NCBI GenBank assembly: GCA_947167695.1
Contig: CAMVIX010000007.1
Coordinates: 1-40,204, forward strand
Direction: 5' to 3'
Length of the DNA stretch: 40,204 bases
Source: an uncultured Clostridiaceae bacterium
Lineage (GTDB): Bacteria > Bacillota > Clostridia > TANB77 > CAG-508
Made by a program: the position numbers and the translations under genes. Below, in pieces: positions 19,577 through 30,096 of the stretch. Under the pieces are notes generated by a model. It saw only the letters and a program-made list of their open reading frames with translations, was not told the origin of the DNA and did not search any database. Each line of letters begins with the position of its first letter. Positions within the stretch are counted from its first letter, which is position 1.

Positions 19577-21364
19577 ATGAATATGTCTGAAGTTAAGGAA
19601 AAATTAAAAAATAAAGAACAATTAAGCTATGCAGACGTTGTTGAATTAATACGAGCTGCGGAGGGGAAAGTATCGATTGCTGATAGATTTGGCAATAGAG
19701 GTAGAACTAGAAATTTCATAAAAAACAATATAGACAAAATTTTAAATTCGATGGAAGATAAGGACCAGCTTGAATTAATTACATATATGCCGGATATTCC
19801 AGAAATATTGCCAGAACTGAATAGTAGAATTGCAAATATATTGCAAAATAATTTAAAAAGTTCAAAGTATGTAGATGTAAAAATACTACAAAAATTTATG
19901 GAAATAGCATATTCGCAAGAAAGAAAAGAGCAAAGTGATGCAGAATATACACAAAATTACTTGAAAGAAAATTCAACAGAATTAGTAAAAAAGTTAAATA
20001 TTCTTGATTATCACGGTTTATACAAATCTTTAGAATCAAATGGATTAGAAGCACACTTTATAGAATTTGTTAAAGAAAATTATGAAGAGTTTTTAAACGA
20101 ATTATCAAAAACAAGTGTAGATAGTATGATGTTTTTTAATAACGATAAGAAATTTATGATTGATATTTTATCAGGAAAATTCAAAGAATTTTTTAAAAAA
20201 GCTCAAGAGCCAGGAGCTTATGATATGATATCAATTTTAGATGATAATTTAACTTATGAGACCTTAAATGAGTCACAGCAATTAAGAGAAGAAATAGTAG
20301 GTACTTTTGAAGAAGCATTTGAAAACAAAAAACTAGAATCGTCTGATTTTGATTTATTTGCTTCGATATTAGAAAAATACGATTCAAAATATATTTATGA
20401 AAGATTAGATAATGTTATTAAAATACTTCCAATTTATAGAATAGAAAAATATTTAGAGTTACTAGAAAGAAATCCAGATAGTGAAAAATCTTTAGAGATT
20501 TTAACTAAGTATGCTGAAGCTTTCGTAAGAAAATCCTATGCACCTTTAAATACATTTAAACAAGTGGCAAATACAAATGATAAGTTAGAAGAAAAAATGA
20601 GAAACAGTAGTAAACCTTTGCAATCAAAAGTTGATATGGAAAGGTTAAAAGAAGTTTTAAACTCAAGATCAAAAGATGTTGCAGAAGAGTTATCAGGTGG
20701 AATTGTAGAAGGTAAAGGTAGAGTGGAAATATTAGAAAAGTTTATACATGAGCTATGCCAGAATGAAAAGTGTGATTTGAGTGATATATCTTTTCTGGGT
20801 TCAGGAACTTTTTCTAAAGCATATCAAATTGGAAATAAAGTATTAAAGCTCGGAATGGATCATCATAAATTTTCTATTCCCAGAAATAATAGAAGATTTT
20901 TGCAACCTATAGTTAGAAGTGAACAAATTCTTAATGGTGATAGAGCAAGTTACATAGAAATTACAGAGTTATGTGATATGACAAAACCAGCTTCAGGTGA
21001 AGATGTATATAAGGTATATAAAGAGTTAAGAGATCAAGGAATTATTTGGGGAGATGCAAAACCAAACAACCTTGGTAGACTAATAAAACCTAATAAGCGT
21101 TATTTAGACAGTATTGGAGAAATTGATGATAATGGAAATACTGTTTGGGGTAGCCAAAGTCACGCTGGTAAGGAAGCGGGATTTGAAGAGGAAAACGATA
21201 AACAAGACGTTTTAGGACCGGGAGAATATGTAATAATTGATTTGGATTTCTTATTCAGAGAAGATGATAAGAACATAAGAAATTATTCTTCAAGTTATGA
21301 GTTAAGATATCAAATGGAGAAAAAACAAAACAAAGAGAAAACAGTAACAGATGAGGAAAGATAA
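19577..21364 (+). CDS. Large protein with divergent protein-kinase-like C-terminal domain
   Basis: FLGSGTFSKAYQIGNKVLKLG (Gly-loop and Lys), WGDAKPNNLGR (HRD-like catalytic loop), YVIIDLDFLF (DFG-like). Confidence 0.75.
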   Translation: MNMSEVKEKLKNKEQLSYADVVELIRAAEGKVSIADRFGNRGRTRNFIKNNIDKILNSMEDKDQLELITYMPDIPEILPELNSRIANILQNNLKSSKYVDVKILQKFMEIAYSQERKEQSDAEYTQNYLKENSTELVKKLNILDYHGLYKSLESNGLEAHFIEFVKENYEEFLNELSKTSVDSMMFFNNDKKFMIDILSGKFKEFFKKAQEPGAYDMISILDDNLTYETLNESQQLREEIVGTFEEAFENKKLESSDFDLFASILEKYDSKYIYERLDNVIKILPIYRIEKYLELLERNPDSEKSLEILTKYAEAFVRKSYAPLNTFKQVANTNDKLEEKMRNSSKPLQSKVDMERLKEVLNSRSKDVAEELSGGIVEGKGRVEILEKFIHELCQNEKCDLSDISFLGSGTFSKAYQIGNKVLKLGMDHHKFSIPRNNRRFLQPIVRSEQILNGDRASYIEITELCDMTKPASGEDVYKVYKELRDQGIIWGDAKPNNLGRLIKPNKRYLDSIGEIDDNGNTVWGSQSHAGKEAGFEEENDKQDVLGPGEYVIIDLDFLFREDDKNIRNYSSSYELRYQMEKKQNKEKTVTDEER

Positions 21365-21365
21365 A

Positions 21366-21390
21366 AAAAGCACCCTTTGGTGCTTTTCTT
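21366..21390. terminator. Rho-independent terminator
   Basis: AAAAGCACC-CTTT-GGTGCTTTT followed by CTTTTT; A-rich on the other side. Confidence 0.85.
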
Positions 21391-21392
21391 TT

Positions 21393-21513
21393 TGGTGCGG
21401 CAGAGAGGACTTGGCGAGCCGCGTCGGTAAAACGGTCCAGCGGACCGTTTTAGCCTTCGCACAACTTGGCTTTAACCAAGTTGTGCTTGGCAGCCTCCTT
21501 TTCAAGTCCTCTC
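21393..21513. repeat. Three-stem structured element carrying a duplicated tRNA-Leu 3' tail
   Basis: TGGTGCGGCAGAGAGGACTTG (21393-21413) equals 21567-21587 of tRNA-Leu; GAGAGGACTTG 21403-21413 pairs with CAAGTCCTCTC 21503-21513; inner hairpins TAAAACGGTCC-AGC-GGACCGTTTTA and GCACAACTTGG-CTTTAA-CCAAGTTGTGC. Confidence 0.85.
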
Positions 21514-21530
21514 ATTATTACATCACACAC

Positions 21531-21560
21531 AAAAAAACAACACCTTTGGTGTTGCTTTTT
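21531..21560. terminator. Terminator downstream of tRNA-Leu (minus strand)
   Basis: CAACACC-TTT-GGTGTTG with A7 on the left and CTTTTTT on the right. Confidence 0.85.
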
Positions 21561-21566
21561 TGCATA

Positions 21567-21649
21567 TGGTGCGGCAGAGAGGACTTGAACCCCCACGGTT
21601 TCCCACTAGATCCTAAGTCTAGCGCGTCTGCCAGTTCCGCCACTGCCGC
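21567..21649 (-). tRNA. tRNA-Leu (UAG anticodon), CCA encoded
   Basis: Minus strand GCGGCAG acceptor, CTTAGGA anticodon loop (TAG), GTTCAAGTCCTCT T-arm, CTGCCGCACCA 3' end. Confidence 0.95.
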
Positions 21650-21794
21650 ATATGTATTTGAACATTATTTATATTAGCACATATTCGTATGGTTTGTCAA
21701 GCAATTAATGGAAAATTTATAAATTTTATTTAAAAATTTGCTATTTCTAAAATCTTATGCTATAATTGGGTAAAACTACCAAAGAAGGGATAAT

Positions 21795-22127
21795 ATGGGG
21801 ATACTTATTTTATTTTATATATTATTATTTGTAATATTTTTCTTAGTAGCTTTAGCAGTGGCACAAATAAAGCTCGCAGGCATGAATGTAAAAGACTTTT
21901 GGAGCTTTGTTGAAGCAAACCAGGTATTAGATAAACTGTATATTTTTGCAAAAAAATACCAGAAACTTGATGTAAGAGAGCAACTAATTTTCCTTAAAGA
22001 AGCAGAAAGAGTATTTGATGCATTTGATAAAGTACCAAGTGTACTTTGGGAAGAAGATTATCAGAAATATATGGAAGTGCTAAACACATACAAAGATATA
22101 AAAATGCTTAGATGGGCATCTAATTAA
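21795..22127 (+). CDS. Small membrane-anchored hypothetical protein
   Basis: N-terminal TM helix followed by a soluble helical region; GAAGGGATAAT upstream of ATG. Confidence 0.75.
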   Translation: MGILILFYILLFVIFFLVALAVAQIKLAGMNVKDFWSFVEANQVLDKLYIFAKKYQKLDVREQLIFLKEAERVFDAFDKVPSVLWEEDYQKYMEVLNTYKDIKMLRWASN

Positions 22128-22154
22128 ATATATAAAAATTGCTTTTTATTAGAG

Positions 22155-22207
22155 AATTCATTCAAATTGGGGACAGGTTTCAAACCTGTCCCCAATTTGA
22201 ATGAATT
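22155..22207. repeat. REP-like palindrome, GGGGACAGGTTT core
   Basis: AATTCATTCAAATTGGGGACAGGTTT-C-AAACCTGTCCCCAATTTGAATGAATT, 26-bp perfect arms with a 1-nt spacer. Confidence 0.93.
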
Positions 22208-22274
22208 TTCATAAGAAATGTGAAAATGAATTTTATACTTTTTTTGCATATAATATATATGAGGCGAATTAGCA

Positions 22275-23402
22275 ATGAATAAAATAAAGTATTTTGACCA
22301 TGCCGCAACAACGGCTGTTAAAGAAGAAGTGTTAAAAGAAATGCTACCATATTTTTCATTAAATTATGGTAATGCATCTTCATTATATAGTATAGGCAGA
22401 ATTTCAAGAAGAGCTGTAGAAAACTCAAGAGCACAAGTTGCAAGACTCATTAATGCTAAGCAAAATGAAATCTATTTTACTAGCTGTGGAAGTGAAAGTG
22501 ATAATTTAGGAATAAAGGGAATTGCATATAAATACAAAGAAAAGGGGAATCATATTATAACATCAAAAATTGAACATCCGGCTGTATTAAACACATGTAA
22601 AGCTTTGGAGCAAGAAGGTTTTGAAGTATCATATTTAAATGTAAATAAAGATGGCGTAGTTTCACTGGGAGAACTTGAAAGAGCAGTAAAGGAAACAACA
22701 ATATTAATAAGCATAATGTTTGCAAATAATGAAATAGGGACAATAGAGCCTATAGAGCAAATAGGTAGGATAGCAAAAGAACATAATATTCTCTTTCATA
22801 CAGATGCTGTTCAGGCGGTGGGGAATATTAAAATAGACGTAAATAAAATGGGCATAGATGCACTTTCAATGTCTGGGCATAAGTTTTATGCCCCAAAGGG
22901 AGTAGGAGCTTTATATGTAAGAGAAGGAATTGATATTAAGAAAATTCAAGATGGCGGACATCAGGAAAGAGACAAAAGGGCTGGAACTGAGAATGTTGCT
23001 GGAATTGTAGGAATAGGTAAAGCAGCAGATATAGCATTTAAAAATTTTGATAAATATAACCAGAAACTAATTTCTCTGAGAGATTATTTAATAGAGCAAA
23101 TGGAAATTATATTCCCAAATGCAAAATTAAATGGACATAGAACAAATAGACTCCCAGGCAATTGCAATTTTTCTTTCCCTAATATGGATGCTGAAGAATT
23201 GTTATTTAAGCTGGATGAAAAAGGAATATGTGCATCAGCAGGCTCGGCATGTAGCACAGGGAACAGTGCTACTTCACATGTATTAACTGCAATAGGTTTA
23301 ACGCCAGATTTGGCAAATGGGGCACTCAGAATAACATTTGGAGATGAAAACACAAAAGAAGATGTAGATTATCTAATAAATTCATTAACGGAGATAATTT
23401 AA
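22275..23402 (+). CDS. Cysteine desulfurase (NifS/IscS family)
   Basis: YFDHAATTAVKEEVL, FTSCGSESDNLGIKG, HTDAVQAVGNI, SGHKFYAPKGVGALY, CASAGSACSTG. Confidence 0.95.
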   Translation: MNKIKYFDHAATTAVKEEVLKEMLPYFSLNYGNASSLYSIGRISRRAVENSRAQVARLINAKQNEIYFTSCGSESDNLGIKGIAYKYKEKGNHIITSKIEHPAVLNTCKALEQEGFEVSYLNVNKDGVVSLGELERAVKETTILISIMFANNEIGTIEPIEQIGRIAKEHNILFHTDAVQAVGNIKIDVNKMGIDALSMSGHKFYAPKGVGALYVREGIDIKKIQDGGHQERDKRAGTENVAGIVGIGKAADIAFKNFDKYNQKLISLRDYLIEQMEIIFPNAKLNGHRTNRLPGNCNFSFPNMDAEELLFKLDEKGICASAGSACSTGNSATSHVLTAIGLTPDLANGALRITFGDENTKEDVDYLINSLTEII

Positions 23403-23432
23403 GAAGTGGTGCTTTGCACCACTTCTTAAATT
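23396..23432. terminator. Bidirectional terminator overlapping both stop codons
   Basis: AATTTAAGAAGTGGTGC-TTT-GCACCACTTCTTAAATT, 17-bp perfect, between convergent genes. Confidence 0.9.
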
Positions 23433-24337
23433 TATTTTTTATCATCTTTTAAAATTTCTTTTACTGCACCAAGCCCTGCTAGAGCTCCTGTTGCTTCAAA
23501 AGGAATAAATACCTTGTTTGATTCTCCTTCTGCAACTTTTTCTAATGCTTCTAAAGATTTTAATTGAACTAATTTATCATCTGGATGAGATTCTCTAATT
23601 GCATTATAAACCATTTCAATTTCTTTAGCTTTTGCTTCTGCAACTTCACGAATTGCAGTAGCCTCACCAATAGCTCTTCTAATTTGAGCTTCTTTTTCAG
23701 CTTCAGCATCAAGTATTGCAGCTTCTTTTCTACCTTCAGCAATAGTAATTGCAGATTGCCTTTCAGCTTCTGCTTGTAATATTAAAGCTCTCTTATTACG
23801 TTCTGCGTTCATTTGCTTTTCCATTGCATCACGGATATCTGCAGGTGGATTGATGTCTTTTATTTCAACACGGTCAATTTTGCATCCCCAACGGTCTGTT
23901 GCTTCATCAAGGATTACACGAAGTTGTGTGTTAATATTTTCACGTGAAGAGAATGTTTCATCCAAGTCCATTTTACCTACAATATCACGAATTGTTGTAA
24001 TAGCTAAATATTCAATACCTTTCTTTAATGATTGAATTTCGTATACAGCTTTTGCTGGGTCTGTAATTTGATAAAACACTACTGTATCTATTGTAATTGT
24101 AACATTATCCTTTGTAATAACACCTTGCGGTGGAACATCCATTGTTTGTTGCTTTAAGCTTACTACGCTTCTAACATGATCAAAAAATGGAATAATTATA
24201 GTTAAACCTGCATCTGCAATTTTGTGAAATTTACCAAGTCTTTCGATAATATACACTTCTGCTTGTCTAACTACTTTGATTGATTTAAATGCAATAATTA
24301 AAACGATAACTAATAAAGCAATTAAAAAATAAATCAT
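23432..24337 (-). CDS. SPFH/stomatin-like protein (QmcA-like)
   Basis: VRQAEVYIIERLGKFHKIADAGLTIIIPFFDHV, DVPPQGVITKDNV, ALEKVAEGESNKVFIPFEA. Confidence 0.93.
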   Translation of the reverse strand: MIYFLIALLVIVLIIAFKSIKVVRQAEVYIIERLGKFHKIADAGLTIIIPFFDHVRSVVSLKQQTMDVPPQGVITKDNVTITIDTVVFYQITDPAKAVYEIQSLKKGIEYLAITTIRDIVGKMDLDETFSSRENINTQLRVILDEATDRWGCKIDRVEIKDINPPADIRDAMEKQMNAERNKRALILQAEAERQSAITIAEGRKEAAILDAEAEKEAQIRRAIGEATAIREVAEAKAKEIEMVYNAIRESHPDDKLVQLKSLEALEKVAEGESNKVFIPFEATGALAGLGAVKEILKDDKK

Positions 24338-24400
24338 TTTTTTCCTCCTTAAAAATATTTATATTAATTTTAAATTTAATAACAAAATATGTTTTTTCGA

Positions 24401-24427
24401 TAGGGGCAGGCACAAGACCTGCCCTTA
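24401..24427. repeat. GGGGCAGG...CCTGCCC palindrome (REP-like family member)
   Basis: TAGGGGCAGG-CACAAGA-CCTGCCCTTA. Confidence 0.75.
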
Positions 24428-24437
24428 CAATTATGAT

Positions 24438-24858
24438 TTATATAATTTTTACTACTAACTTAACTCCATCTATTTTTACAATTTCAACTTCTTTACCTTC
24501 TTCGATGGTAGATTCATCTTCTGAAATTGCTGTCCAAACTTCGCCTTTAACTTTAACAAGACCAGGTTCGCTATCAATTGTTTTAGATACTTTTGCTCTT
24601 TTGCCAATTAAACTATCTACGTTCGTTGGGATAAATGCGTCTTTATCTATGTATTTTTTAACAAGTGGTTTTGTAAGGAAAATAAGTGCGATAGAAGAAA
24701 TAACAAATACAGCAGTTTGAATTATAAGATTATCTGTAATAAAGCTTACAAGCATTGCAAAAATTGCACCAATGCCAAGCCAAAAGACTAAAAAACCGTA
24801 CAGTAATTATTTCACCTATAAAAAATATTCCAGCAGCTACTAACCAAAACAACCACAT
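24438..24858 (-). CDS. NfeD-like membrane protein, requires a +1 shift at CGG (extra C at 24798)
   Basis: Upstream frame MWLFWLVAAGIFFIGEIITV from ATG 24858 (SD GAAAGGAG); after removing the C it continues GFLVFWLGIGAIFAMLVSF into the track ORF 24438-24755. Length 421 = 3n+1. Confidence 0.92.
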
Positions 24859-25023
24859 AACATTATTCTCCTTTCACTACAAACACAATTATACCACAAA
24901 AATGGTCAAAATAAAAGACATTTTGAGCATTTTTTAAGAAGTTTCAAAATATTTTTCAAAAATATTCACTAAATCGACATTTTATGATATAGTATTGTCT
25001 GTAAAAATAATCTGGAGGAAGAT

Positions 25024-26700
25024 ATGAAAAAGATTAATAGCAAGAGTAGTAATCATTTTTTAAGAAATATTATTATAGGTGTGTTGAGTCTGGCTTTAGC
25101 CGTTATAGTATTAATGATAGCGCCAGATTATACAAGAACAGATATTACAGACAAAACTAATTTAATTATAAACAATAATAATATTACATCAAGCCTAAAA
25201 AAAGATATATTTGTTGATGAAAAAGGAGTAGTTTATGTTTCAAAACAAGATATAGCAAATTTTTTCGATAGCTTTATATATATAGATGAAAAATACAATC
25301 AACTTATTACTACATCAGACACAAAGGTAGCAAGCCTTGAAATAGGTAAAAAGGAAATGACAGTAAATGGTGCTAGAGAGGATATTTTAGGTGCAGTTGC
25401 TTTAAAAGACGAAACGTATTATTTACCGTTTTCTGAGATGGCAAAAGTATATAATGTAGAAGTAGAATATATAGATAAAACAGATAGGGTAGTTGTTACA
25501 TCACTAGATAGAGAACTTGTAAGAGCAGATGCTACAAAAAATTTGAGTATTAAATGGAAAGAAAAGGTTTTGTCGAGAACTGTAGACAAAGTAAGCAAAG
25601 GAGACAAGCTAGTAGTTATATCATCACAAGATAATTCATGGGTAAAGGTTAGAACTGGAAATGGAATGATAGGTTATGTAAAAGAAAATGATTTGGCAAA
25701 CAAAATCACTGTTAGAGAAACTTTGCAAAACAAAACGAGGTTGGATGGCAAGGTAAGCCTAGTATGGGATTATTACTCAGAATATGCTACTGCACCGGAC
25801 AGAACAGGAGAAAATATAAAAGGTGCAAATGTTGTATCTCCTTCATTTTTCTCACTTGTAAAACTAGGCAAAGGAGAAGTTTATGATAACGCAAAATCAG
25901 CAGGGGCAGAATATGTTTCATGGGCAAAGTCTCAAGGTTTACAAGTATGGGCAATGTTTTCAAATGATGGAATGATAGAAACTACACATGAAATTTTAAA
26001 TGACTATAATTTAAGACAAAAAACTATACAGAACATTTTATCTTTAGCTTCTAAATACCAAGTAGATGGCATAAACCTAGATTTTGAAAATATGTACGAA
26101 CAAGACAAGGATATGTTTACAAGGTTTGTAATAGAGCTTTACCCACGACTTCACGAATATGGTTTAAGCCTTTCCGTAGATGTTACTGCACCAGATGGTA
26201 GCCCTAATTGGTCCTTATGTTTTGATAGATACAATATTTCTAGAAACTGCGATTATTTAATATTTATGGCATATGACCAATATGGATCAAGTGATACAAT
26301 AGCTGGGCCTACAGCTGCTTACGATTGGGTAAAGGTAAGTTTGGATAAATTTTTAAGAGATATACCGTCAGAAAAAATAATACTTGGAATTCCTTTTTAT
26401 ACCAGAACTTGGAAAATAGGAGATGGAGAAGATGATATACCATATACTGTTGCAATGAAAAGTGTTCAAAATGTTATACCATCAGATGCAGAAATTATAT
26501 GGAAAGAAAATGAAAGACAAAACTATTCAGAATATTTTAAAAACGGTAGCAATTTTAAAATTTGGATAGAAGATGAAAAATCTATTACAGAAAAACTAAA
26601 TTTAGTAAATGAAAGTAAATTAGCAGGAGCAGGTTTTTGGGTAAAGGATTTTGAAACTGACGAAATTTGGGATGTAATTTATAAAAAAATATTAGAATAA
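25024..26700 (+). CDS. Membrane-anchored copper-amine-oxidase-like N-domain, SH3 and GH18 protein
   Basis: N-terminal TM; SH3-like SSQDNSWVKVRTGNGMIGYV; GH18 signature DGINLDFENMYEQD and FMAYDQYG, GIPFYTRTW. Confidence 0.88.
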   Translation: MKKINSKSSNHFLRNIIIGVLSLALAVIVLMIAPDYTRTDITDKTNLIINNNNITSSLKKDIFVDEKGVVYVSKQDIANFFDSFIYIDEKYNQLITTSDTKVASLEIGKKEMTVNGAREDILGAVALKDETYYLPFSEMAKVYNVEVEYIDKTDRVVVTSLDRELVRADATKNLSIKWKEKVLSRTVDKVSKGDKLVVISSQDNSWVKVRTGNGMIGYVKENDLANKITVRETLQNKTRLDGKVSLVWDYYSEYATAPDRTGENIKGANVVSPSFFSLVKLGKGEVYDNAKSAGAEYVSWAKSQGLQVWAMFSNDGMIETTHEILNDYNLRQKTIQNILSLASKYQVDGINLDFENMYEQDKDMFTRFVIELYPRLHEYGLSLSVDVTAPDGSPNWSLCFDRYNISRNCDYLIFMAYDQYGSSDTIAGPTAAYDWVKVSLDKFLRDIPSEKIILGIPFYTRTWKIGDGEDDIPYTVAMKSVQNVIPSDAEIIWKENERQNYSEYFKNGSNFKIWIEDEKSITEKLNLVNESKLAGAGFWVKDFETDEIWDVIYKKILE

Positions 26701-26750
26701 AATAAATAGCACCGAAATATATATGTAAAAGATAAGGGCGATTTGGCAGC

Positions 26751-26788
26751 AATTTTTGGGACAGGTTTGTAAACCTGTCCCAAAAATT
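26751..26788. repeat. REP-like palindrome, GGGACAGGTTT core
   Basis: AATTTTTGGGACAGGTTT-GT-AAACCTGTCCCAAAAATT, 18-bp perfect arms. Confidence 0.93.
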
Positions 26789-26838
26789 ACAGAAATTTCA
26801 CTCACACACTAAATTTACTGAAAGTAGGTGCTATTATT

Positions 26839-27702
26839 ATGTCTATTTGGTATGTAAAAAAATTGGACAAAAAAATAAATTGGATAAGAAAAATATTTAA
26901 CCCAGTCAACATAACGCAGGTGCAAAATAAAATGATAGTAGAATTACCCAATGAAAAATATGTGGTAAGACTTGCTAAAAAAATGTATGAAAGGCAGAAC
27001 CAAAATCTTGTACTTGCATCCAACTTAAAAGTAGAAAACTTCCAAAACATTTGTAATATTTTAGATGGTAGATGGATATTTAAGTATATGTTGCCAAATG
27101 TAATAGATTATATTTCAGAAAAAATGAATAGAGATAGTGGACTGCAGGAAATAGCAGTTATGACAAATGATAATAGTGAAAATAATCTTAAAATGCTCGC
27201 AGAATTGGCACAAAAAGTGAAACTGCTTAGCATAGTAACAGAAGATTTAGATAAATTTAAACATTTAGAAGAATTTCTAATGGGGAATATGGGCATAGTA
27301 ATACGCACAACTAATAATAAAAAGAAAGCTTTGAATAAATCAAATATAATATTAAATTTAGACTTTCAGGAAGGAGATATAAACAAATACTCAATACCAA
27401 AACAGGCAATATTTGTAAGCACAAATGATAAAATAGTTATAAAATCACGAAGATTTGAAGGTATTAATATCAATTTTTATAGTATTGAGTTGCCAGAAGA
27501 ATATAATAACTGGTTTAAAACAAATGGTTTACTAGCAGAATTTGAACATGAGGTATTACTTGAAAGTATGCTATATTATAAGAAATCATATGATGCAATT
27601 CAACCAGAATTAAGGAATGTAAAGATTAAGCATTTGATTGGAAATAATGGAATAATACAAGATGCGGAATTCCTTAAAAAATTTACAGAAAATTTACATT
27701 AA
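26839..27702 (+). CDS. Conserved hypothetical protein, 287 aa
   Basis: Long ORF with TAGGTG SD; no motif recognised with confidence. Confidence 0.75.
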   Translation: MSIWYVKKLDKKINWIRKIFNPVNITQVQNKMIVELPNEKYVVRLAKKMYERQNQNLVLASNLKVENFQNICNILDGRWIFKYMLPNVIDYISEKMNRDSGLQEIAVMTNDNSENNLKMLAELAQKVKLLSIVTEDLDKFKHLEEFLMGNMGIVIRTTNNKKKALNKSNIILNLDFQEGDINKYSIPKQAIFVSTNDKIVIKSRRFEGININFYSIELPEEYNNWFKTNGLLAEFEHEVLLESMLYYKKSYDAIQPELRNVKIKHLIGNNGIIQDAEFLKKFTENLH

Positions 27703-27774
27703 TGACTTGACAAATGGCAAATAATAAACTAATATTATAAGGCAACACAAAATGAAAACGAGGAGGAATTCATA

Positions 27775-28251
27775 ATGGAGGAGAAAGAAATACTATTAAC
27801 CCAAGAGGGGTTTGATAATTTAGAGAAAGAATTAGAGATGCTTCGTACTGAAAGAAGAACAGAAATTGCTGAGCGCATTAAGGTTGCACTAGGCTTTGGA
27901 GATCTTTCAGAAAATTCAGAATATGATGAGGCAAAAAATGCTCAAGCAGAGAACGAAACAAAAATAGCAGAGCTTGAAAATAAAATAAGACATGCGAAAA
28001 TAATTGATGAATCAGAAATAGATACAAAAACAGTTCAAGTAGGAAATAAAGTAAAATTATTAGATTTGGAATTTAATGATGAATTAGAGTATACAATAGT
28101 TGGATCAACAGAAGTAGACTTATCGCAAAATAGAATCTCTAATGAATCACCAGTAGGAGCCGCTTTACTTGGAAAGAAAAAAAATCAAGAAGTAGATATA
28201 GAAGTACCTGCAGGAACTGTAAAATATAAAATTTTATCAATTACAAAATAA
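27775..28251 (+). CDS. greA: Transcription elongation factor GreA
   Basis: LTQEGFDNLEKELEMLRTERRTEIAERIKVALGFGDLSENSEYDEAKNAQ; SPVGAALLGKKKNQEVDIEVPAG. Confidence 0.96.
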   Translation: MEEKEILLTQEGFDNLEKELEMLRTERRTEIAERIKVALGFGDLSENSEYDEAKNAQAENETKIAELENKIRHAKIIDESEIDTKTVQVGNKVKLLDLEFNDELEYTIVGSTEVDLSQNRISNESPVGAALLGKKKNQEVDIEVPAGTVKYKILSITK

Positions 28252-28294
28252 CTCTTGCAAAATAAAAATGCTTATGCTAAAATTTTAATATAAT

Positions 28295-28351
28295 GATAGA
28301 TTGAAAAAAAACACCCCTAATAGGGTGATTGATTTTAATCTATCTTTTTTT
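28295..28351 (+). terminator. Nested hairpin with U-tract between greA and pyrG
   Basis: GATAGATTGAAA / TTTTAATCTATC outer stem, CACCC-CTAATA-GGGTG inner stem, then TTTTTTTG. Confidence 0.75.
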
Positions 28352-28385
28352 GTTTACATTTGTAGTAAAAAAATCTATTGCCCAG

Positions 28386-28427
28386 AATTTCCATCATTCT
28401 ATTAACCTGTCCCTAAATGATGAAATT
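28386..28427. repeat. Decayed REP-like palindrome retaining one core half
   Basis: AATTTCCATCATT...AACCTGTCCC...AATGATGAAATT: outer arms pair with one bulge, only the right half of the core remains. Confidence 0.65.
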
Positions 28428-28456
28428 TTGTAAGAATATAGTAACAATTAAATTAA

Positions 28457-30064
<1,608 letters not shown>

Positions 30065-30096
30065 TATATATTATTATGCATAGGGAGGATTGCACA

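Noticed and set aside
21351-21677. 108-aa ORF of the track
   Set aside because: It overlaps the tRNA-Leu antisense, two terminators and the three-stem element; codons reflect structured RNA/DNA, not protein.
28295-28351. Riboswitch upstream of pyrG
   Set aside because: No recognised aptamer; structure is explained by a nested terminator-type hairpin after greA.
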